Below, piece by piece: positions 8,319 through 18,079 of a stretch of 37,128 bases of DNA; the stretch's first letter is position 1; each line of letters opens with the position of its first letter. The notes below the pieces were generated by a model. It had not been told where the DNA came from, did no database searches, and saw nothing but the letters and a program-made list of their open reading frames with translations. The stretch comes from Bacteroidales bacterium (lineage in GTDB: Bacteria; Bacteroidota; Bacteroidia; Bacteroidales; FEN-979): the NCBI GenBank assembly GCA_016783905.1, contig JADHVQ010000014.1, positions 1 through 37,128 of the forward strand. The letters run 5' to 3'. The position numbers and the translations under genes are program-made.

Positions 8319-9824
8319 ATGATAGAAAAAGTACTGGTTGCCAACAGGGGTGAGATTGCCGTTCGCGTGATGCGTTCCTGCCGTGAAATGGGGATTGTCT
8401 CTGTAGCTGTCTATTCGGAAGTAGATGAAGCCTCTATGCATGTCAGGTATGCAGATGAAGCCTATTACATCGGGCCCGCCCCTTCGGCAGAAAGTTACCT
8501 CAACATGGAGAAGATCCTGGAGGTAGCCAAACAGTGTGAAGCCGATGCAATCCATCCCGGGTATGGGTTTCTTTCCGAAAATGCTACGTTCTCGCAGAAA
8601 TGCCGGGATGCCGGTGTGATCTTTATCGGACCAGGGCCGGAAGCGATCAGATCAATGGGTGATAAGATCACGGCGCGAAAAAACATGATCGCAGCCGGAG
8701 TACCGGTCGTTCCAGGAACCACAGAACCCATCAGCGACGACTCCAAAGCGATGGAGGTAATCCGGGAGGTCGGTTTGCCTGTGATGATCAAAGCTTCAGC
8801 CGGTGGTGGTGGTAAAGGAATGAGGCTGGTCAAGGAGGAGGCCGAAGTAGCCGGTGCCATCCGCATGGCCCGCTCAGAAGCCGCTACCTCCTTTGGTGAC
8901 GACTCCGTCTACATCGAAAAGTTCATTGACTCTCCACACCATATCGAATTCCAGATCCTGGCCGACAATCACGGAAACGTGATCCATCTCTTCGAGCGGG
9001 AATGCTCCGTGCAACGCAGGTATCAGAAGATTGTGGAAGAGACTCCGTCACCCCTCATTACGCCGGATGTGCGTGAAGCCATGGGAGAGGCCGCCGTGGC
9101 TGCAGCTAAAGCGGTCAATTATTCGGGAGCAGGCACCATCGAATTCATTGTTGATGATGACCAGAATTACTACTTCCTTGAGATGAACACCCGTCTCCAG
9201 GTAGAACATCCGATCACAGAACGGGTGGTGGGTGTCGACCTGGTAAAGGAGATGATCCGGATTGCCCAGGGAGATCAACTGTGGCTGAAACAGGACGATC
9301 TGAACCAGGATGGCCACGCCATCGAGTGCCGGATCTATGCCGAAGATCCTGATAACAACTTCATGCCAAGTCCGGGGCGTATTGCCCACATCACCGAACC
9401 GAAAGGATTGGGCGTACGATGCGATGGGTATATTTATAAAGGCTACGAGATCCCGATCTATTATGATCCACTGATCTCAAAACTGGTCTGCTGGTCACGT
9501 ACCCGGGAGGGAGCTATCGCCCGGATGAAACGAGCGCTTTATGAATACAAGATTACCGGGGTGAAAACCAACATCCGTTTCCTGGAACGGATCATGGATT
9601 GTCCTGCCTTCAAAGAGGGAAAATACAACACCCAATTCATCGAAAAGAACCAGCAGTGCCTCATGGGACCTCAGGAAAATGATCCACAAAACGAAGACCG
9701 GGCCATCATGGTGATCTTTGCCGATTACCTCAGAAAACTGGATAAGTTTGAGACCAAAGTGGTCGCCAGGGAGGGGACGGCCGACTGGAAAGTTACCGGC
9801 CGGAAGAAAAACCTCTTCAATTAA
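8319..9824 (+). CDS. accC: Biotin carboxylase subunit of acetyl/propionyl-CoA carboxylase
   Basis: Biotin carboxylase uses ATP and bicarbonate to carboxylate biotin on the carrier protein. The 501-residue protein begins MIEKVLVANRGEIAVRVMRS, the standard biotin-carboxylase N-terminus. It has the glycine-rich ATP-grasp loop KASAGGGGKGMR (158-169) and the catalytic EMNTR segment, with Glu288, Asn290 and Arg292 at the same numbers as in the E. coli enzyme. It is about 50 residues longer than E. coli AccC at the C-terminus, as in the subunits of many acyl-CoA carboxylases. It is followed after 10 bp by the biotin carrier gene and then by a PccB-like carboxyltransferase. The complex more likely acts on propionyl-CoA, or on several acyl-CoAs, than strictly on acetyl-CoA. 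Confidence 0.95.
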   Translation: MIEKVLVANRGEIAVRVMRSCREMGIVSVAVYSEVDEASMHVRYADEAYYIGPAPSAESYLNMEKILEVAKQCEADAIHPGYGFLSENATFSQKCRDAGVIFIGPGPEAIRSMGDKITARKNMIAAGVPVVPGTTEPISDDSKAMEVIREVGLPVMIKASAGGGGKGMRLVKEEAEVAGAIRMARSEAATSFGDDSVYIEKFIDSPHHIEFQILADNHGNVIHLFERECSVQRRYQKIVEETPSPLITPDVREAMGEAAVAAAKAVNYSGAGTIEFIVDDDQNYYFLEMNTRLQVEHPITERVVGVDLVKEMIRIAQGDQLWLKQDDLNQDGHAIECRIYAEDPDNNFMPSPGRIAHITEPKGLGVRCDGYIYKGYEIPIYYDPLISKLVCWSRTREGAIARMKRALYEYKITGVKTNIRFLERIMDCPAFKEGKYNTQFIEKNQQCLMGPQENDPQNEDRAIMVIFADYLRKLDKFETKVVAREGTADWKVTGRKKNLFN

Positions 9825-9834
9825 CTTAATCCAT

Positions 9835-10344
9835 ATGAATGCACTTGAAATTAGTCTGGACAACCGAACCGCCAATGTGAAACTCCTGGAGAGGGAGGGA
9901 AACCGGTTTCTGATTACAGTGGATGACAATGAGTACGATGCCCACATCATCATGGTTGAGCAGGGCGTTTATCTGCTGCTGATGGATGGAAAATCCTACA
10001 ACATTGAACTGATCGAAGCAGGCGGCCCTAAAAAATATTATGTCAATACCTACCGCTACTCCTATGATGCAGAGATCATTGATGCCGAAACCAGATACCA
10101 GAAAAGCCGTCATTCCGATCATGGCGATGACGATTCGGTCATCTCCAGCCCCATGCCGGGTAAGGTGGTCAGGATCCTGGTCAAAGAAGGCGATCAGGTG
10201 AAAGCCGGGGATACGGTGATCGTGGTTGCAGCCATGAAGATGGAGAGCGAGTACAAAGTGAAGAAAGACCGGATTATCAAGGAGATCAAGGTGCGCGAGG
10301 AGGATACTGTTGATGCACATCAACCCCTTGTGGTTATTGAATAA
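9835..10344 (+). CDS. Biotin/lipoyl carrier protein of the acyl-CoA carboxylase
   Basis: This 169-residue protein carries the biotin that shuttles carboxyl groups between the carboxylase and carboxyltransferase subunits. The ATG at 9835 is chosen because upstream in-frame codons overlap accC and the sequence from MNALEIS onward is carrier-like. The last 75 or so residues form a biotinyl domain: SSPMPGKVVRILVKEGDQV, then AAMKMES with the biotinylated lysine at 135. The N-terminal half resembles the extension found in propionyl-CoA/methylmalonyl-CoA carboxylase carriers. It lies 10 bp after accC and 15 bp before the carboxyltransferase gene, so the three are surely one operon. Biotinylation would need BirA encoded elsewhere. 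Confidence 0.93.
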   Translation: MNALEISLDNRTANVKLLEREGNRFLITVDDNEYDAHIIMVEQGVYLLLMDGKSYNIELIEAGGPKKYYVNTYRYSYDAEIIDAETRYQKSRHSDHGDDDSVISSPMPGKVVRILVKEGDQVKAGDTVIVVAAMKMESEYKVKKDRIIKEIKVREEDTVDAHQPLVVIE

Positions 10345-10359
10345 TTAAAACCAGAAAAG

Positions 10360-11901
10360 ATGACGACACTGGAGGATAAACTCAAGCAGTTTGACGAAAA
10401 GAATAAGATTGCCGAATTGGGCGGTGGTCAGGACCGGATTGATAAACAACACGCGAAAGGAAGGCTGACGGCCCGTGAACGGATCCAGTTGCTTCTCGAT
10501 CCGGGCTCTTTTGTGGAAAAAGATAAATTTTTAACTCACCGGTGCCACGACTTCGGGATGGAGGAACAGAAGGTACTGGGAGATGGCGTGGTTTCCGGCT
10601 ACGGGAAGATCGACGGTCGTATCGTCTTCGTCTTCGCTCAGGATTTCACAGTTTTCGGAGGAACCCTGAGTCGTGCCAACGCCGATAAGATCATCAAGAT
10701 CATGGATCTGGCCCTCCACATGGGTGCTCCGGTGATTGGATTGAACGATTCGGGAGGCGCCCGGATACAGGAAGGCGTGGAGAGCCTGGCAGGCTATGCC
10801 GATATCTTCTACCGCAACACCAAATGCTCCGGGGTGGTCCCGCAGATCTCGGCAATCCTGGGCCCGTGTGCCGGAGGGGCTGTTTATTCCCCTGCACTTA
10901 CTGACTTCATCTGCATGGTGAAAGATACCAGTTACATGTTCGTGACCGGTCCCGATGTGATCAAAACCGTGACCCACGAAGATGTCACCATGAACGATCT
11001 TGGTGGAGCCATGACGCACAACTCTAAAAGCGGTGTGGCACATCTGCTGGCAGAGAATGATGAGCAAGCGATGATGATGTTGCGTGAGCTGATAAGCTTC
11101 CTCCCCTCCAACAACATGGAAGAGGCGCCGATTCGGCCATGTACCGACGACATCCGCCGCACCGATGAGAAACTCTCCACGCTGGTTCCCGACGATCCGA
11201 ACAAACCCTACGACATGAAGGAGTTGATCACTACCGTGGTTGACCACAACAACTTCTTCGAGATCCACCCTCACTTCGCCCAGAATATCATCATCGGCTT
11301 CGGACGGTTCGACGGCCGCTCCGTCGGGATCATTGCCAACCAGCCCGCTCACCTGGCGGGAGTGCTTGACATCCAGTCATCCATGAAAGCGGCCAGGTTT
11401 GTCCGGTTCTGCGACGCTTTCAACATCCCGGTGGTCACGTTCGTGGATGTCCCTGGATTCCTGCCTGGCACCACCCAGGAGTGGGGAGGGATCATCAAGC
11501 ATGGTGCCAAGTTACTCTACGCTTACTGCGAAGCCACCATCCCGCGCATTACCGTGATCACTCGGAAAGCCTATGGCGGCGCTTACGATGTGATGTCCAG
11601 TAAACACATCGGAGGGGATGTCAACTTTGCCTTTCCCACAGCCGAGATCGCCGTGATGGGTCCGGAAGGAGCCGTCAATATCCTTTATAAGAAGGATGGC
11701 TTGTCGCCGGAAGCCCGCCAGCAGGCAGTGGAAGATTATAAAAATACCTTCGCCAGCCCTTACAAAGCAGCTGAACTGGGCTATGTAGACGAGATCATTC
11801 ATCCGAAAGAAACACGCTTCCGCCTGATCCAGGCCCTGGAGATGACCCAGACCAAAACCAAATCGGGACCACCCAGGAAACACGGGAATATCCCGTTGTA
11901 A
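10360..11901 (+). CDS. Acyl-CoA carboxylase carboxyltransferase subunit (PccB/MmdA-like)
   Basis: The carboxyltransferase moves the carboxyl group from biotin to the acyl-CoA. The 513-residue length fits the single-chain PccB/MmdA type, which fuses the alpha and beta domains that are separate in E. coli AccA and AccD. Recognisable stretches are [19 protein letters not shown] and [16 protein letters not shown] in the N-terminal domain. In the C-terminal domain are [40 protein letters not shown] and [17 protein letters not shown]. Propionyl-CoA to methylmalonyl-CoA is the most likely reaction, feeding the succinate/propionate pathway common in this phylum. No membrane decarboxylase subunits are in the window, so a sodium-pumping decarboxylase is not supported by context. 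Confidence 0.93.
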   Translation: MTTLEDKLKQFDEKNKIAELGGGQDRIDKQHAKGRLTARERIQLLLDPGSFVEKDKFLTHRCHDFGMEEQKVLGDGVVSGYGKIDGRIVFVFAQDFTVFGGTLSRANADKIIKIMDLALHMGAPVIGLNDSGGARIQEGVESLAGYADIFYRNTKCSGVVPQISAILGPCAGGAVYSPALTDFICMVKDTSYMFVTGPDVIKTVTHEDVTMNDLGGAMTHNSKSGVAHLLAENDEQAMMMLRELISFLPSNNMEEAPIRPCTDDIRRTDEKLSTLVPDDPNKPYDMKELITTVVDHNNFFEIHPHFAQNIIIGFGRFDGRSVGIIANQPAHLAGVLDIQSSMKAARFVRFCDAFNIPVVTFVDVPGFLPGTTQEWGGIIKHGAKLLYAYCEATIPRITVITRKAYGGAYDVMSSKHIGGDVNFAFPTAEIAVMGPEGAVNILYKKDGLSPEARQQAVEDYKNTFASPYKAAELGYVDEIIHPKETRFRLIQALEMTQTKTKSGPPRKHGNIPL

Positions 11902-11918
11902 TATATTTTTACAAAAAG

Positions 11919-11949
11919 TTGTTGAATGAGTAAATAGTTTGTATCTTTG
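11919..11949 (+). promoter_or_regulatory. Promoter of the rimP-nusA-infB operon
   Basis: TTG (11919-11921), a 20-bp spacer and TATCTTTG (11942-11949) match the Bacteroidetes promoter; a second TTG at 11922 would give 17 bp. Transcription would start near 11954, leaving a leader of about 115 bases before rimP. Confidence 0.72.
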
Positions 11950-11973
11950 CACTGATTTTGAAAGTTATGAGAT

Positions 11974-11994
11974 GAGGGGACCACAAGTCCCCTC
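11974..11994 (+). promoter_or_regulatory. Leader hairpin upstream of rimP
   Basis: A perfect 8-bp stem, GAGGGGAC (11974-11981) with GTCCCCTC (11987-11994), closes a CACAA loop and is followed by TTTTAT. It sits about 20 bases after the predicted transcription start and 75 bases before the rimP ATG. It could be an attenuator, a protein-binding leader or a 5' stabiliser. The short U run makes it a weak classical terminator. Confidence 0.6.
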
Positions 11995-12068
11995 TTTTAT
12001 TGGGAATTCCTCACCAGAGCTTTCCGGAGACAGTTTGCGATAATCTGCGAGAAATTCTGCTAACAAAA

Positions 12069-12515
12069 ATGATAACCAAAGATCAGATAGAAACGTTCAT
12101 CAACGCTTACTTCAACGACAGTGATAAATTCCTGGTTGAAGTGAAGGTGAATCCGGCCAACAAAATTGCTGCCTTTATCGACGGTGACCAGGGGATTACT
12201 ATCGACGACTGCAAAGAGCTGACACGGCATATCGGATCAACCCTCGACCGGGACCAGGAAGATTACGATCTTACTGTCTCCTCAGCCGGTGCTGATAATC
12301 CGATGAAAATTCCCAGGCAGTATATCAAGCATGTTGGCAGGGAGCTGGAGATCACAACCACAGCGGGCGCAATCATCTCCGGCAAACTGGTAGCTGCCGG
12401 CCAGGAGTCCATAGAACTTGAACACAAACCCATTAAAAAGGAAAAACAAAAACCAAATACAATAGTAACATTCAATCAAATAAAGGAGGGGAAGGTAGTG
12501 CTCTCGTTTAAATAA
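12069..12515 (+). CDS. rimP: Ribosome maturation factor RimP
   Basis: RimP assists late assembly of the 30S ribosomal subunit. The ATG at 12069 gives a 148-residue protein beginning MITKDQIETFINAYF, close to the family's usual 150. An upstream in-frame TTG at 12000 would add residues with no family resemblance and is not used here. The central segment KIAAFIDGDQGITIDDCKELTRHIG and DYDLTVSSAGADNPM match the conserved RimP N-terminal domain; the C-terminal part is a small SH3-like beta domain ending VTFNQIKEGKVVLSFK. It is the first gene of the rimP-nusA-infB operon, an order kept across bacteria. A compound palindromic repeat lies between it and nusA. Confidence 0.94.
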   Translation: MITKDQIETFINAYFNDSDKFLVEVKVNPANKIAAFIDGDQGITIDDCKELTRHIGSTLDRDQEDYDLTVSSAGADNPMKIPRQYIKHVGRELEITTTAGAIISGKLVAAGQESIELEHKPIKKEKQKPNTIVTFNQIKEGKVVLSFK

Positions 12516-12546
12516 CTTTAATCCAAATGCACTATCTCACCCCCCA

Positions 12547-12591
12547 CCCCCCTAAAGGGGGAGAAAGTCCCGCATGTGCGGGATTTAGGGG
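12547..12591. repeat. Compound palindromic repeat between rimP and nusA
   Basis: Three inverted repeats overlap here. CCCCCC (12547-12552) pairs with GGGGG (12557-12561). TCCCGC (12568-12573) pairs with GCGGGA (12578-12583). CCCCTAAA (12549-12556) pairs with TTTAGGGG (12584-12591). The first and third pairings compete for the same C-run. The style resembles short palindromes dispersed in Bacteroidota genomes. Confidence 0.75.
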
Positions 12592-12599
12592 TAATAAAA

Positions 12600-13847
12600 A
12601 TGACAAATAAAATGGAACAACTCAATTTAGTCGAAACCTTCTCTGAGTTCAAGGAATTCAAGAACATCGACAGGGAGACGATGATGATCATCCTGGAGGA
12701 TGTCTTCAAGCATATGCTGACAAAGCAGTTTGGTTCAGCCGACAATTTCGACATCATCGTCAACATCGACAAGGGTGACCTGGAGATCTGGAGGAACCGT
12801 ATCATCGTGGAAGACGATGCCGTGGAGGATGAGAACATCCAGGTACCTCTCTCCGAAGCAATTAAAATTGAGCCCGACTTCGAGGTTGGAGAGGAACTTT
12901 CGGAAGAGATTAAGCTTATGGATTTCGGACGCAGGGAGATTCTCTCTATCCGCCAGAACCTGATCTCCAAGATCCAGGAGTATGAGAAAAACAACATCTT
13001 TCTTAAATACAAAGAGAAGATCGGCGAGATCATCACCGGAGAGGTTTACCAGGTATGGAAAAAAGAGATCCTGGTGCTCGACGATGAAGGGATCGAACTG
13101 ATCCTGCCCAAGTCGGAACAGATTCCATCCGATTTTTACCGTAAAGGGGATACCATTCGCGCTGTGGTTTCGAAAGTGGAGATGAAAAGCAACACTCCTT
13201 TCATCATCCTCTCCAGGACTTCAGAGGGGTTTCTCGAACGGCTCTTTGAAGCAGAAGTGCCGGAAGTCTATGACGGGTTGATCAGCATCAGGAAGATCGT
13301 CAGGGTTCCCGGTGAACGTGCCAAGATCGCCGTAGAATCCTACGACGACAGGATTGACCCGGTTGGCGCTTGCGTTGGGATGAAAGGATCGCGTATCCAC
13401 GGGATCGTCAGGGAGTTGAAAAATGAGAACATCGACGTGATCAACTTCACCAACAATCCCTCCCTCTTTATCCAGCGTGCCCTGAGCCCGGCCAAGGTGA
13501 GTTCTATCACCATTGACGAAGAGAACAAGAAAGCGGATGTTTTCATGAAGCCCGACCAGGTCTCACTCGCCATTGGGAAAGGGGGCTACAACATCAAACT
13601 GGCCGGAAAGCTGAGCGGGTATGAGATTGATGTCTACCGCGATACCGATTTTGACAACGAAGATGTTGACTTGCTGGAGTTTTCGGACGAAATTGACCAG
13701 TGGATCATCGACGAACTAAAGGCGATCGGATGCGATACTGCCAGGAGTGTGCTCGATCTGGAGGTGAAAGAGTTGGTAAAACGGACCGATCTCGAAGAGG
13801 AGACCATCAATGAAGTAATTCGCATATTAACCGCTGAGTTTGAATAA
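12600..13847 (+). CDS. nusA: Transcription termination/antitermination factor NusA
   Basis: NusA binds RNA polymerase and nascent RNA to modulate pausing, termination and antitermination. The ATG at 12600 gives a 415-residue protein starting MTNKMEQLNLVETF; an in-frame GTG at 12576 lies within the repeat hairpin and is unlikely. Domains in order are the polymerase-binding N-terminal domain (to about 130), an S1 domain starting near KIGEIITGEVYQV, and two KH domains. The KH domains contain GACVGMKGSRIHGIVREL and VSLAIGKGGYNIKLAGKL. A short C-terminal acidic tail has a helix-hairpin-helix-like segment (IDELKAIGCDTARSVLDL). The length is normal for the phylum, which lacks the duplicated AR repeats of E. 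coli NusA. It sits between rimP and infB. Confidence 0.96.
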   Translation: MTNKMEQLNLVETFSEFKEFKNIDRETMMIILEDVFKHMLTKQFGSADNFDIIVNIDKGDLEIWRNRIIVEDDAVEDENIQVPLSEAIKIEPDFEVGEELSEEIKLMDFGRREILSIRQNLISKIQEYEKNNIFLKYKEKIGEIITGEVYQVWKKEILVLDDEGIELILPKSEQIPSDFYRKGDTIRAVVSKVEMKSNTPFIILSRTSEGFLERLFEAEVPEVYDGLISIRKIVRVPGERAKIAVESYDDRIDPVGACVGMKGSRIHGIVRELKNENIDVINFTNNPSLFIQRALSPAKVSSITIDEENKKADVFMKPDQVSLAIGKGGYNIKLAGKLSGYEIDVYRDTDFDNEDVDLLEFSDEIDQWIIDELKAIGCDTARSVLDLEVKELVKRTDLEEETINEVIRILTAEFE

Positions 13848-13898
13848 AAAGTCATATTTTTACCGCCAATTTTAAAGGCAGGGAGTGAACAGTACTAT

Positions 13899-16772
13899 AT
13901 GAGTGAAGGACAACCATCAATCAGGTTAAGTAAAGCAGCCCGGGAATTCAACATTGGAATTGCTACGGTCCTCGATTTCCTGAATAAAAAAGGATTTAAA
14001 CTGGATCGGGATCCCAATGCCAAGTTGTCGCAGGAGATGTACACCCTGTTGATGAATGAGTTTGCCTCTGAGAAGCATGTCAAGGAAGAAGCGAAGAAGA
14101 TCGGATTGCATTTCAGTGGACACGAAACCATCACCATTGAAGACAAGCGCGAATCCATTGAAGATCAGGAGAAAGAATTGGATGACCTGATCATCAAGAA
14201 TGTATCGATGGGATTTGATAATAGGCTCTCGGAAGTCGTAAAGAAAGAGGATTCCTTCAAGGAAAAAGAGACCCCGGCAGCTCCGAAACCTGAGGCCAAA
14301 GAGGAAGATAAACAACCCGCAAAGGAAAAGAAGAAATCCAAAAAGACCGGGAAAGAGCCGGAAGAGAGTACCGGCACAGCAGACAAATCAGTGGAAGAGG
14401 AGCCCGGTTCACCCTTAAAGATCCTGGGCAAGATGGATGTTCCCGAGGGGAAGAAGAAAGAAGAGCTTGCCGTAAAAGAGGTTTCGCCTGAACCTGCAGC
14501 TACCGAAACATCAGAACCAGCCGGGGAAGAGATACAAACCATTCAAGAAGAACCCAAAGAAGCCCAACAAGCGGAAGAGCCGGCAGCCACCCCCAGGGAG
14601 AAAAAAGACTATAATTTTCTCCCCACAGAGAAGATCAAGCTGGAAGGCCCCACCATCCTTGGATCCATCATTCTTCCCGAACCCAAAAAGGCGGAGAAGA
14701 AACAACCTGTTGCCTCTTCATCCGATGATTCCACGAAATCCAAGAAGAAGAAGCGCAAGAGAATCAAACGCCAACCCGGAGAACCCGGAGCCGACCTGCA
14801 GTTCGAAGCCGGTAAGGGCCGTTCCAGGGATAAGAAATATGCACGTGATGTTCAGAAACCCGAGATCTCGGAAGAGGACATCGAACGTCAGATCAAAGAG
14901 ACCCTGAGCCGTCTCAGCCCAATGGGCAAATCAAAAGCTTCGAAATACCGCCGTCAGAAACGGGAAGCTGCCAGCCAGCAGATGCAGGAAGAGCAAGAGC
15001 GGATCGCTGAAGGAAAGCGCATCATCCAGGTGACCGAATTTGTTACTGCCAACGAACTGGCTACCATGATAAATGTCGCGGTCACCGATGTCATCTCCAC
15101 CTGTATGACACTTGGCATGTTCGTCTCTATCAACCAGCGGCTTGATGCAGAAACATTGAGCCTTGTAGCAGAAGAGTTCGGATATAAAGTGGAGTTTGTC
15201 AGCGTTGAGGTGCAAGAGGCCATCAACCTGGCCGACGACAAAGACGATGGTGAAGACCTTGTTTTCCGTCCGCCCATTGCTACTGTAATGGGTCACGTGG
15301 ACCATGGGAAGACCAAGCTGCTCGACTACATCCGAAGTGCTAACGTGGTGGCTGGAGAGGCAGGGGGAATCACCCAGCACATTGGGGCATATGAAGTACT
15401 GCTTGAGAACGAGAAAGCGATCACCTTCCTCGATACACCGGGACATGAAGCCTTCACTGCCATGCGTGCCCGGGGAGCGAAGGTGACCGATGTGGCCATC
15501 ATCGTGATCGCTGCCGACGAGACCGTCATGCCACAAACCCAGGAAGCCATTAATCACGCTCAGGCTGCTGGTGTTCCTATTGTTTTTGCATTTAACAAAA
15601 TGGATAAGGCCAACGCCAATGCCGAAAAAATCAGGGAAGAGCTCTCGAAGATGAATATCCTGGTGGAAGAGTGGGGTGGGAAATACCAAACACAGGAGAT
15701 CTCCGCTAAAGCTGGAACCAATGTAAACCTCCTGCTGGAGAAAGTACTTTTAGAAGCCGAGATGCTGGATTTGAAAGCCAATGCGAAGAAATTGGCTTCC
15801 GGTACCGTGATCGAATCATCACTTGACAAGGGCAGGGGTTACATTGCAAAGCTACTGGTACAGAACGGCACCCTGCGAGTCGGCGATATCGTGCTGGCGG
15901 GGTCCACCTTCGGACGGGTGAAAGCCATGTACAACGAGCGGAACCAGCCCATCAAAACAGCAGGCCCCTCTACCCCAACCCTGATGCTTGGTTTGAACGG
16001 GGCGCCACAGGCTGGGGATAGTTTCAACGTGATGACCGACGAACGTGAAGCCAAATCGATCAGCAACAAACGGCTGCAACTGCAGCGTGAGCAAGGTATC
16101 CGTACACAAAAACACATCACCCTCGACGAGATTGGACGACGGATTGCCATTGGCGACTTCAAGGAACTCAATATCATCGTTAAGGCTGATGTCGATGGCT
16201 CGGTAGAAGCCCTTGCCGATTCCCTGATCAAACTCTCTACCACAAATATCATCGTAAATGTGATCCACAAATCGGTTGGACAAATCACTGAATCAGATGT
16301 CCTGCTTGCCTCTGCCTCCAATGCCATCATCGTCGGCTTCCAGGTGCGTCCATCCGTTTCAGCCCGGAAACTGGCAGAACAGGAGCAGATTGATATCCGG
16401 CTCTACTCGATTATCTACCAAGCCATTGAAGAGATCAAAGCAGCCATCGAAGGGATGCTTGCACCGGAAATCGAGGAGAAGATCACCTGCAATGTGGAGG
16501 TGCGTGAAACTTTCAAGATTACCAAAGTGGGTACCATTGCCGGCTGCTATGTGCTCGACGGAAAGATCACCCGGAATAGCAAAGTACGTATCATCCGGGA
16601 CGGAATTGTTGTCTATACCGGTTTACTGGCTTCCTTGAAACGATTTAAGGATGACGTGAAAGAGGTTGGCACCGGGTATGAATGCGGACTCAACATTGAA
16701 AGCTTCAATGACATCAAAGTTGGCGACATCATTGAAGGATACGAGGTGACAGAAATCAAGCGGAAGCTTTAA
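13899..16772 (+). CDS. infB: Translation initiation factor IF-2
   Basis: IF-2 is the GTPase that places initiator tRNA on the 30S subunit and promotes subunit joining. The 957-residue protein starts with an IF2-N domain ([25 protein letters not shown] written in parts: [11 protein letters not shown], then [11 protein letters not shown]). A long Lys/Glu/Pro-rich linker covers about residues 100-340. The GTPase domain has GHVDHGKT near 464, DTPGHEAF and NKMD at 566-569. Domains II to IV follow, including a C-terminal beta-barrel ending [12 protein letters not shown]. It lies 51 bp after nusA and completes the operon. Its stop codon shares a TTAA with the convergent purA stop. Confidence 0.97.
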   Translation: MSEGQPSIRLSKAAREFNIGIATVLDFLNKKGFKLDRDPNAKLSQEMYTLLMNEFASEKHVKEEAKKIGLHFSGHETITIEDKRESIEDQEKELDDLIIKNVSMGFDNRLSEVVKKEDSFKEKETPAAPKPEAKEEDKQPAKEKKKSKKTGKEPEESTGTADKSVEEEPGSPLKILGKMDVPEGKKKEELAVKEVSPEPAATETSEPAGEEIQTIQEEPKEAQQAEEPAATPREKKDYNFLPTEKIKLEGPTILGSIILPEPKKAEKKQPVASSSDDSTKSKKKKRKRIKRQPGEPGADLQFEAGKGRSRDKKYARDVQKPEISEEDIERQIKETLSRLSPMGKSKASKYRRQKREAASQQMQEEQERIAEGKRIIQVTEFVTANELATMINVAVTDVISTCMTLGMFVSINQRLDAETLSLVAEEFGYKVEFVSVEVQEAINLADDKDDGEDLVFRPPIATVMGHVDHGKTKLLDYIRSANVVAGEAGGITQHIGAYEVLLENEKAITFLDTPGHEAFTAMRARGAKVTDVAIIVIAADETVMPQTQEAINHAQAAGVPIVFAFNKMDKANANAEKIREELSKMNILVEEWGGKYQTQEISAKAGTNVNLLLEKVLLEAEMLDLKANAKKLASGTVIESSLDKGRGYIAKLLVQNGTLRVGDIVLAGSTFGRVKAMYNERNQPIKTAGPSTPTLMLGLNGAPQAGDSFNVMTDEREAKSISNKRLQLQREQGIRTQKHITLDEIGRRIAIGDFKELNIIVKADVDGSVEALADSLIKLSTTNIIVNVIHKSVGQITESDVLLASASNAIIVGFQVRPSVSARKLAEQEQIDIRLYSIIYQAIEEIKAAIEGMLAPEIEEKITCNVEVRETFKITKVGTIAGCYVLDGKITRNSKVRIIRDGIVVYTGLLASLKRFKDDVKEVGTGYECGLNIESFNDIKVGDIIEGYEVTEIKRKL

Positions 16773-18067
16773 TCTCCTTTTCTGAAAACAGTCTGGGTCC
16801 TGTCGGGCCCCAGGGAAATAATCTCAACCGGTAATCCGGTTGCTTTTTCTATATAGGTTGTATACGCTCTGAAGTTCTCAGGAAGAGCTTCAAATCCCAC
16901 GCCATCATCCAGGGAGGTATTCCATCCGGGCAAGGTGTCGAAGACCGGGTGAAGCGTTTCATCCCCCAGGTCAAACGGGAGCTTGTCGCTCAGGATGCCT
17001 TCTCTCTCATAGCTGGTACAGACCTGGATGCTCTCCAGCACATTCAGCACATCGGCTTTCATCATGATAAGGCGATTGACCCCGTTCAGCATAATGGCGT
17101 AATTCAGAGCGGGCAGGTCAAGCCATCCACACCTGCGTGGGCGACCGGTGGTGCTCCCAAATTCATGACCGGCTTTCCGAAGGAGATCTCCTTGTTCATT
17201 ATGCAACTCCGTGGGAAATGGACCTCCCCCAACACGGGTAACGTACGCTTTGAAAACACCATATACCGTTCCGATCCGGTGAGGGGCAATGCCCAGTCCG
17301 GCACAGGTACCGGCAGTGATCGTATTGGATGAAGTGACAAAGGGAAAAGAGCCGAAATCGATGTCAAGGAGAGTCCCCTGTGCTCCCTCGGCCAGGACAG
17401 ATTTTCCGCCGGCGATGCATTCATTCAGGTAGTATTCACTATCGATGAACCGGAACTCCTTCAGGCGCTTCACAGCATCCAGCCAAACCTCTTCGTATTC
17501 ATCGAAGGGCAATCCGTCAATCAGGTAGTTTACAAAATCAAACTGGTATTGGTGTATTATTTCCAGGTGCCTCTCCTTCAACCGGGAGTAACAGCCGTTG
17601 AAGCCGGGATCGGTAAGGTTTCCCACACGCAATCCGGTGCGGCCGTATTTATCAGTATAGGCCGGTCCGATCCCCTTCAGCGTGGAACCGATCTTCTCCT
17701 TCCCTTTCGAAACTTCATACGCCGCATCAAGTAACCGGTGGGATGGGAGAATCAGGTGAGCCCTGCGGGAAACAAGCAGGTTCTTTTCAGGTTTCAGGCT
17801 GGCTGCATGTAATGAATCAACCTCCTTAAATAAAATGTAGGGGTCAATGATGACTCCGTTACCGATCACATTCTGTTTCTCCGGATGGAAGATCCCGGAT
17901 GGGATGGTGTGAAGGATGAACTTTTTTCCATCAAATTCAATGGTATGACCGGCATTTGGACCGCCCTGGAAACGGGCAATGACATCATAGCGGGGAGCAA
18001 ATACATCAACGATCTTTCCCTTCCCCTCATCTCCCCACTGCAATCCTAAAATAACATCAACCTTCAT
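16769..18067 (-). CDS. purA: Adenylosuccinate synthetase
   Basis: PurA makes adenylosuccinate from IMP, aspartate and GTP, the first committed step to AMP. The 432-residue length is usual. The N-terminus has [11 protein letters not shown] (residues 8-18) with the catalytic Asp13, and His41 in GGPNAGHT, both expected catalytic residues. Downstream are [40 protein letters not shown] and [13 protein letters not shown], all conserved in the family. It follows fur by 12 bp and is probably expressed from the fur promoter. The convergent infB ends at the same TTAA. Confidence 0.98.
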   Translation of the reverse strand: MKVDVILGLQWGDEGKGKIVDVFAPRYDVIARFQGGPNAGHTIEFDGKKFILHTIPSGIFHPEKQNVIGNGVIIDPYILFKEVDSLHAASLKPEKNLLVSRRAHLILPSHRLLDAAYEVSKGKEKIGSTLKGIGPAYTDKYGRTGLRVGNLTDPGFNGCYSRLKERHLEIIHQYQFDFVNYLIDGLPFDEYEEVWLDAVKRLKEFRFIDSEYYLNECIAGGKSVLAEGAQGTLLDIDFGSFPFVTSSNTITAGTCAGLGIAPHRIGTVYGVFKAYVTRVGGGPFPTELHNEQGDLLRKAGHEFGSTTGRPRRCGWLDLPALNYAIMLNGVNRLIMMKADVLNVLESIQVCTSYEREGILSDKLPFDLGDETLHPVFDTLPGWNTSLDDGVGFEALPENFRAYTTYIEKATGLPVEIISLGPDRTQTVFRKGD

Positions 18068-18079
18068 CGATCGGGGAGT

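Noticed and set aside
10531-11352. 273-residue open frame opposite the carboxyltransferase gene
   Set aside because: It is an antisense shadow of a highly conserved enzyme with His/Val/Gly-rich composition and no domain.
12000-12068. TTG-initiated extension of RimP
   Set aside because: The added residues have no family similarity and begin directly after the leader hairpin; the ATG at 12069 gives normal length.
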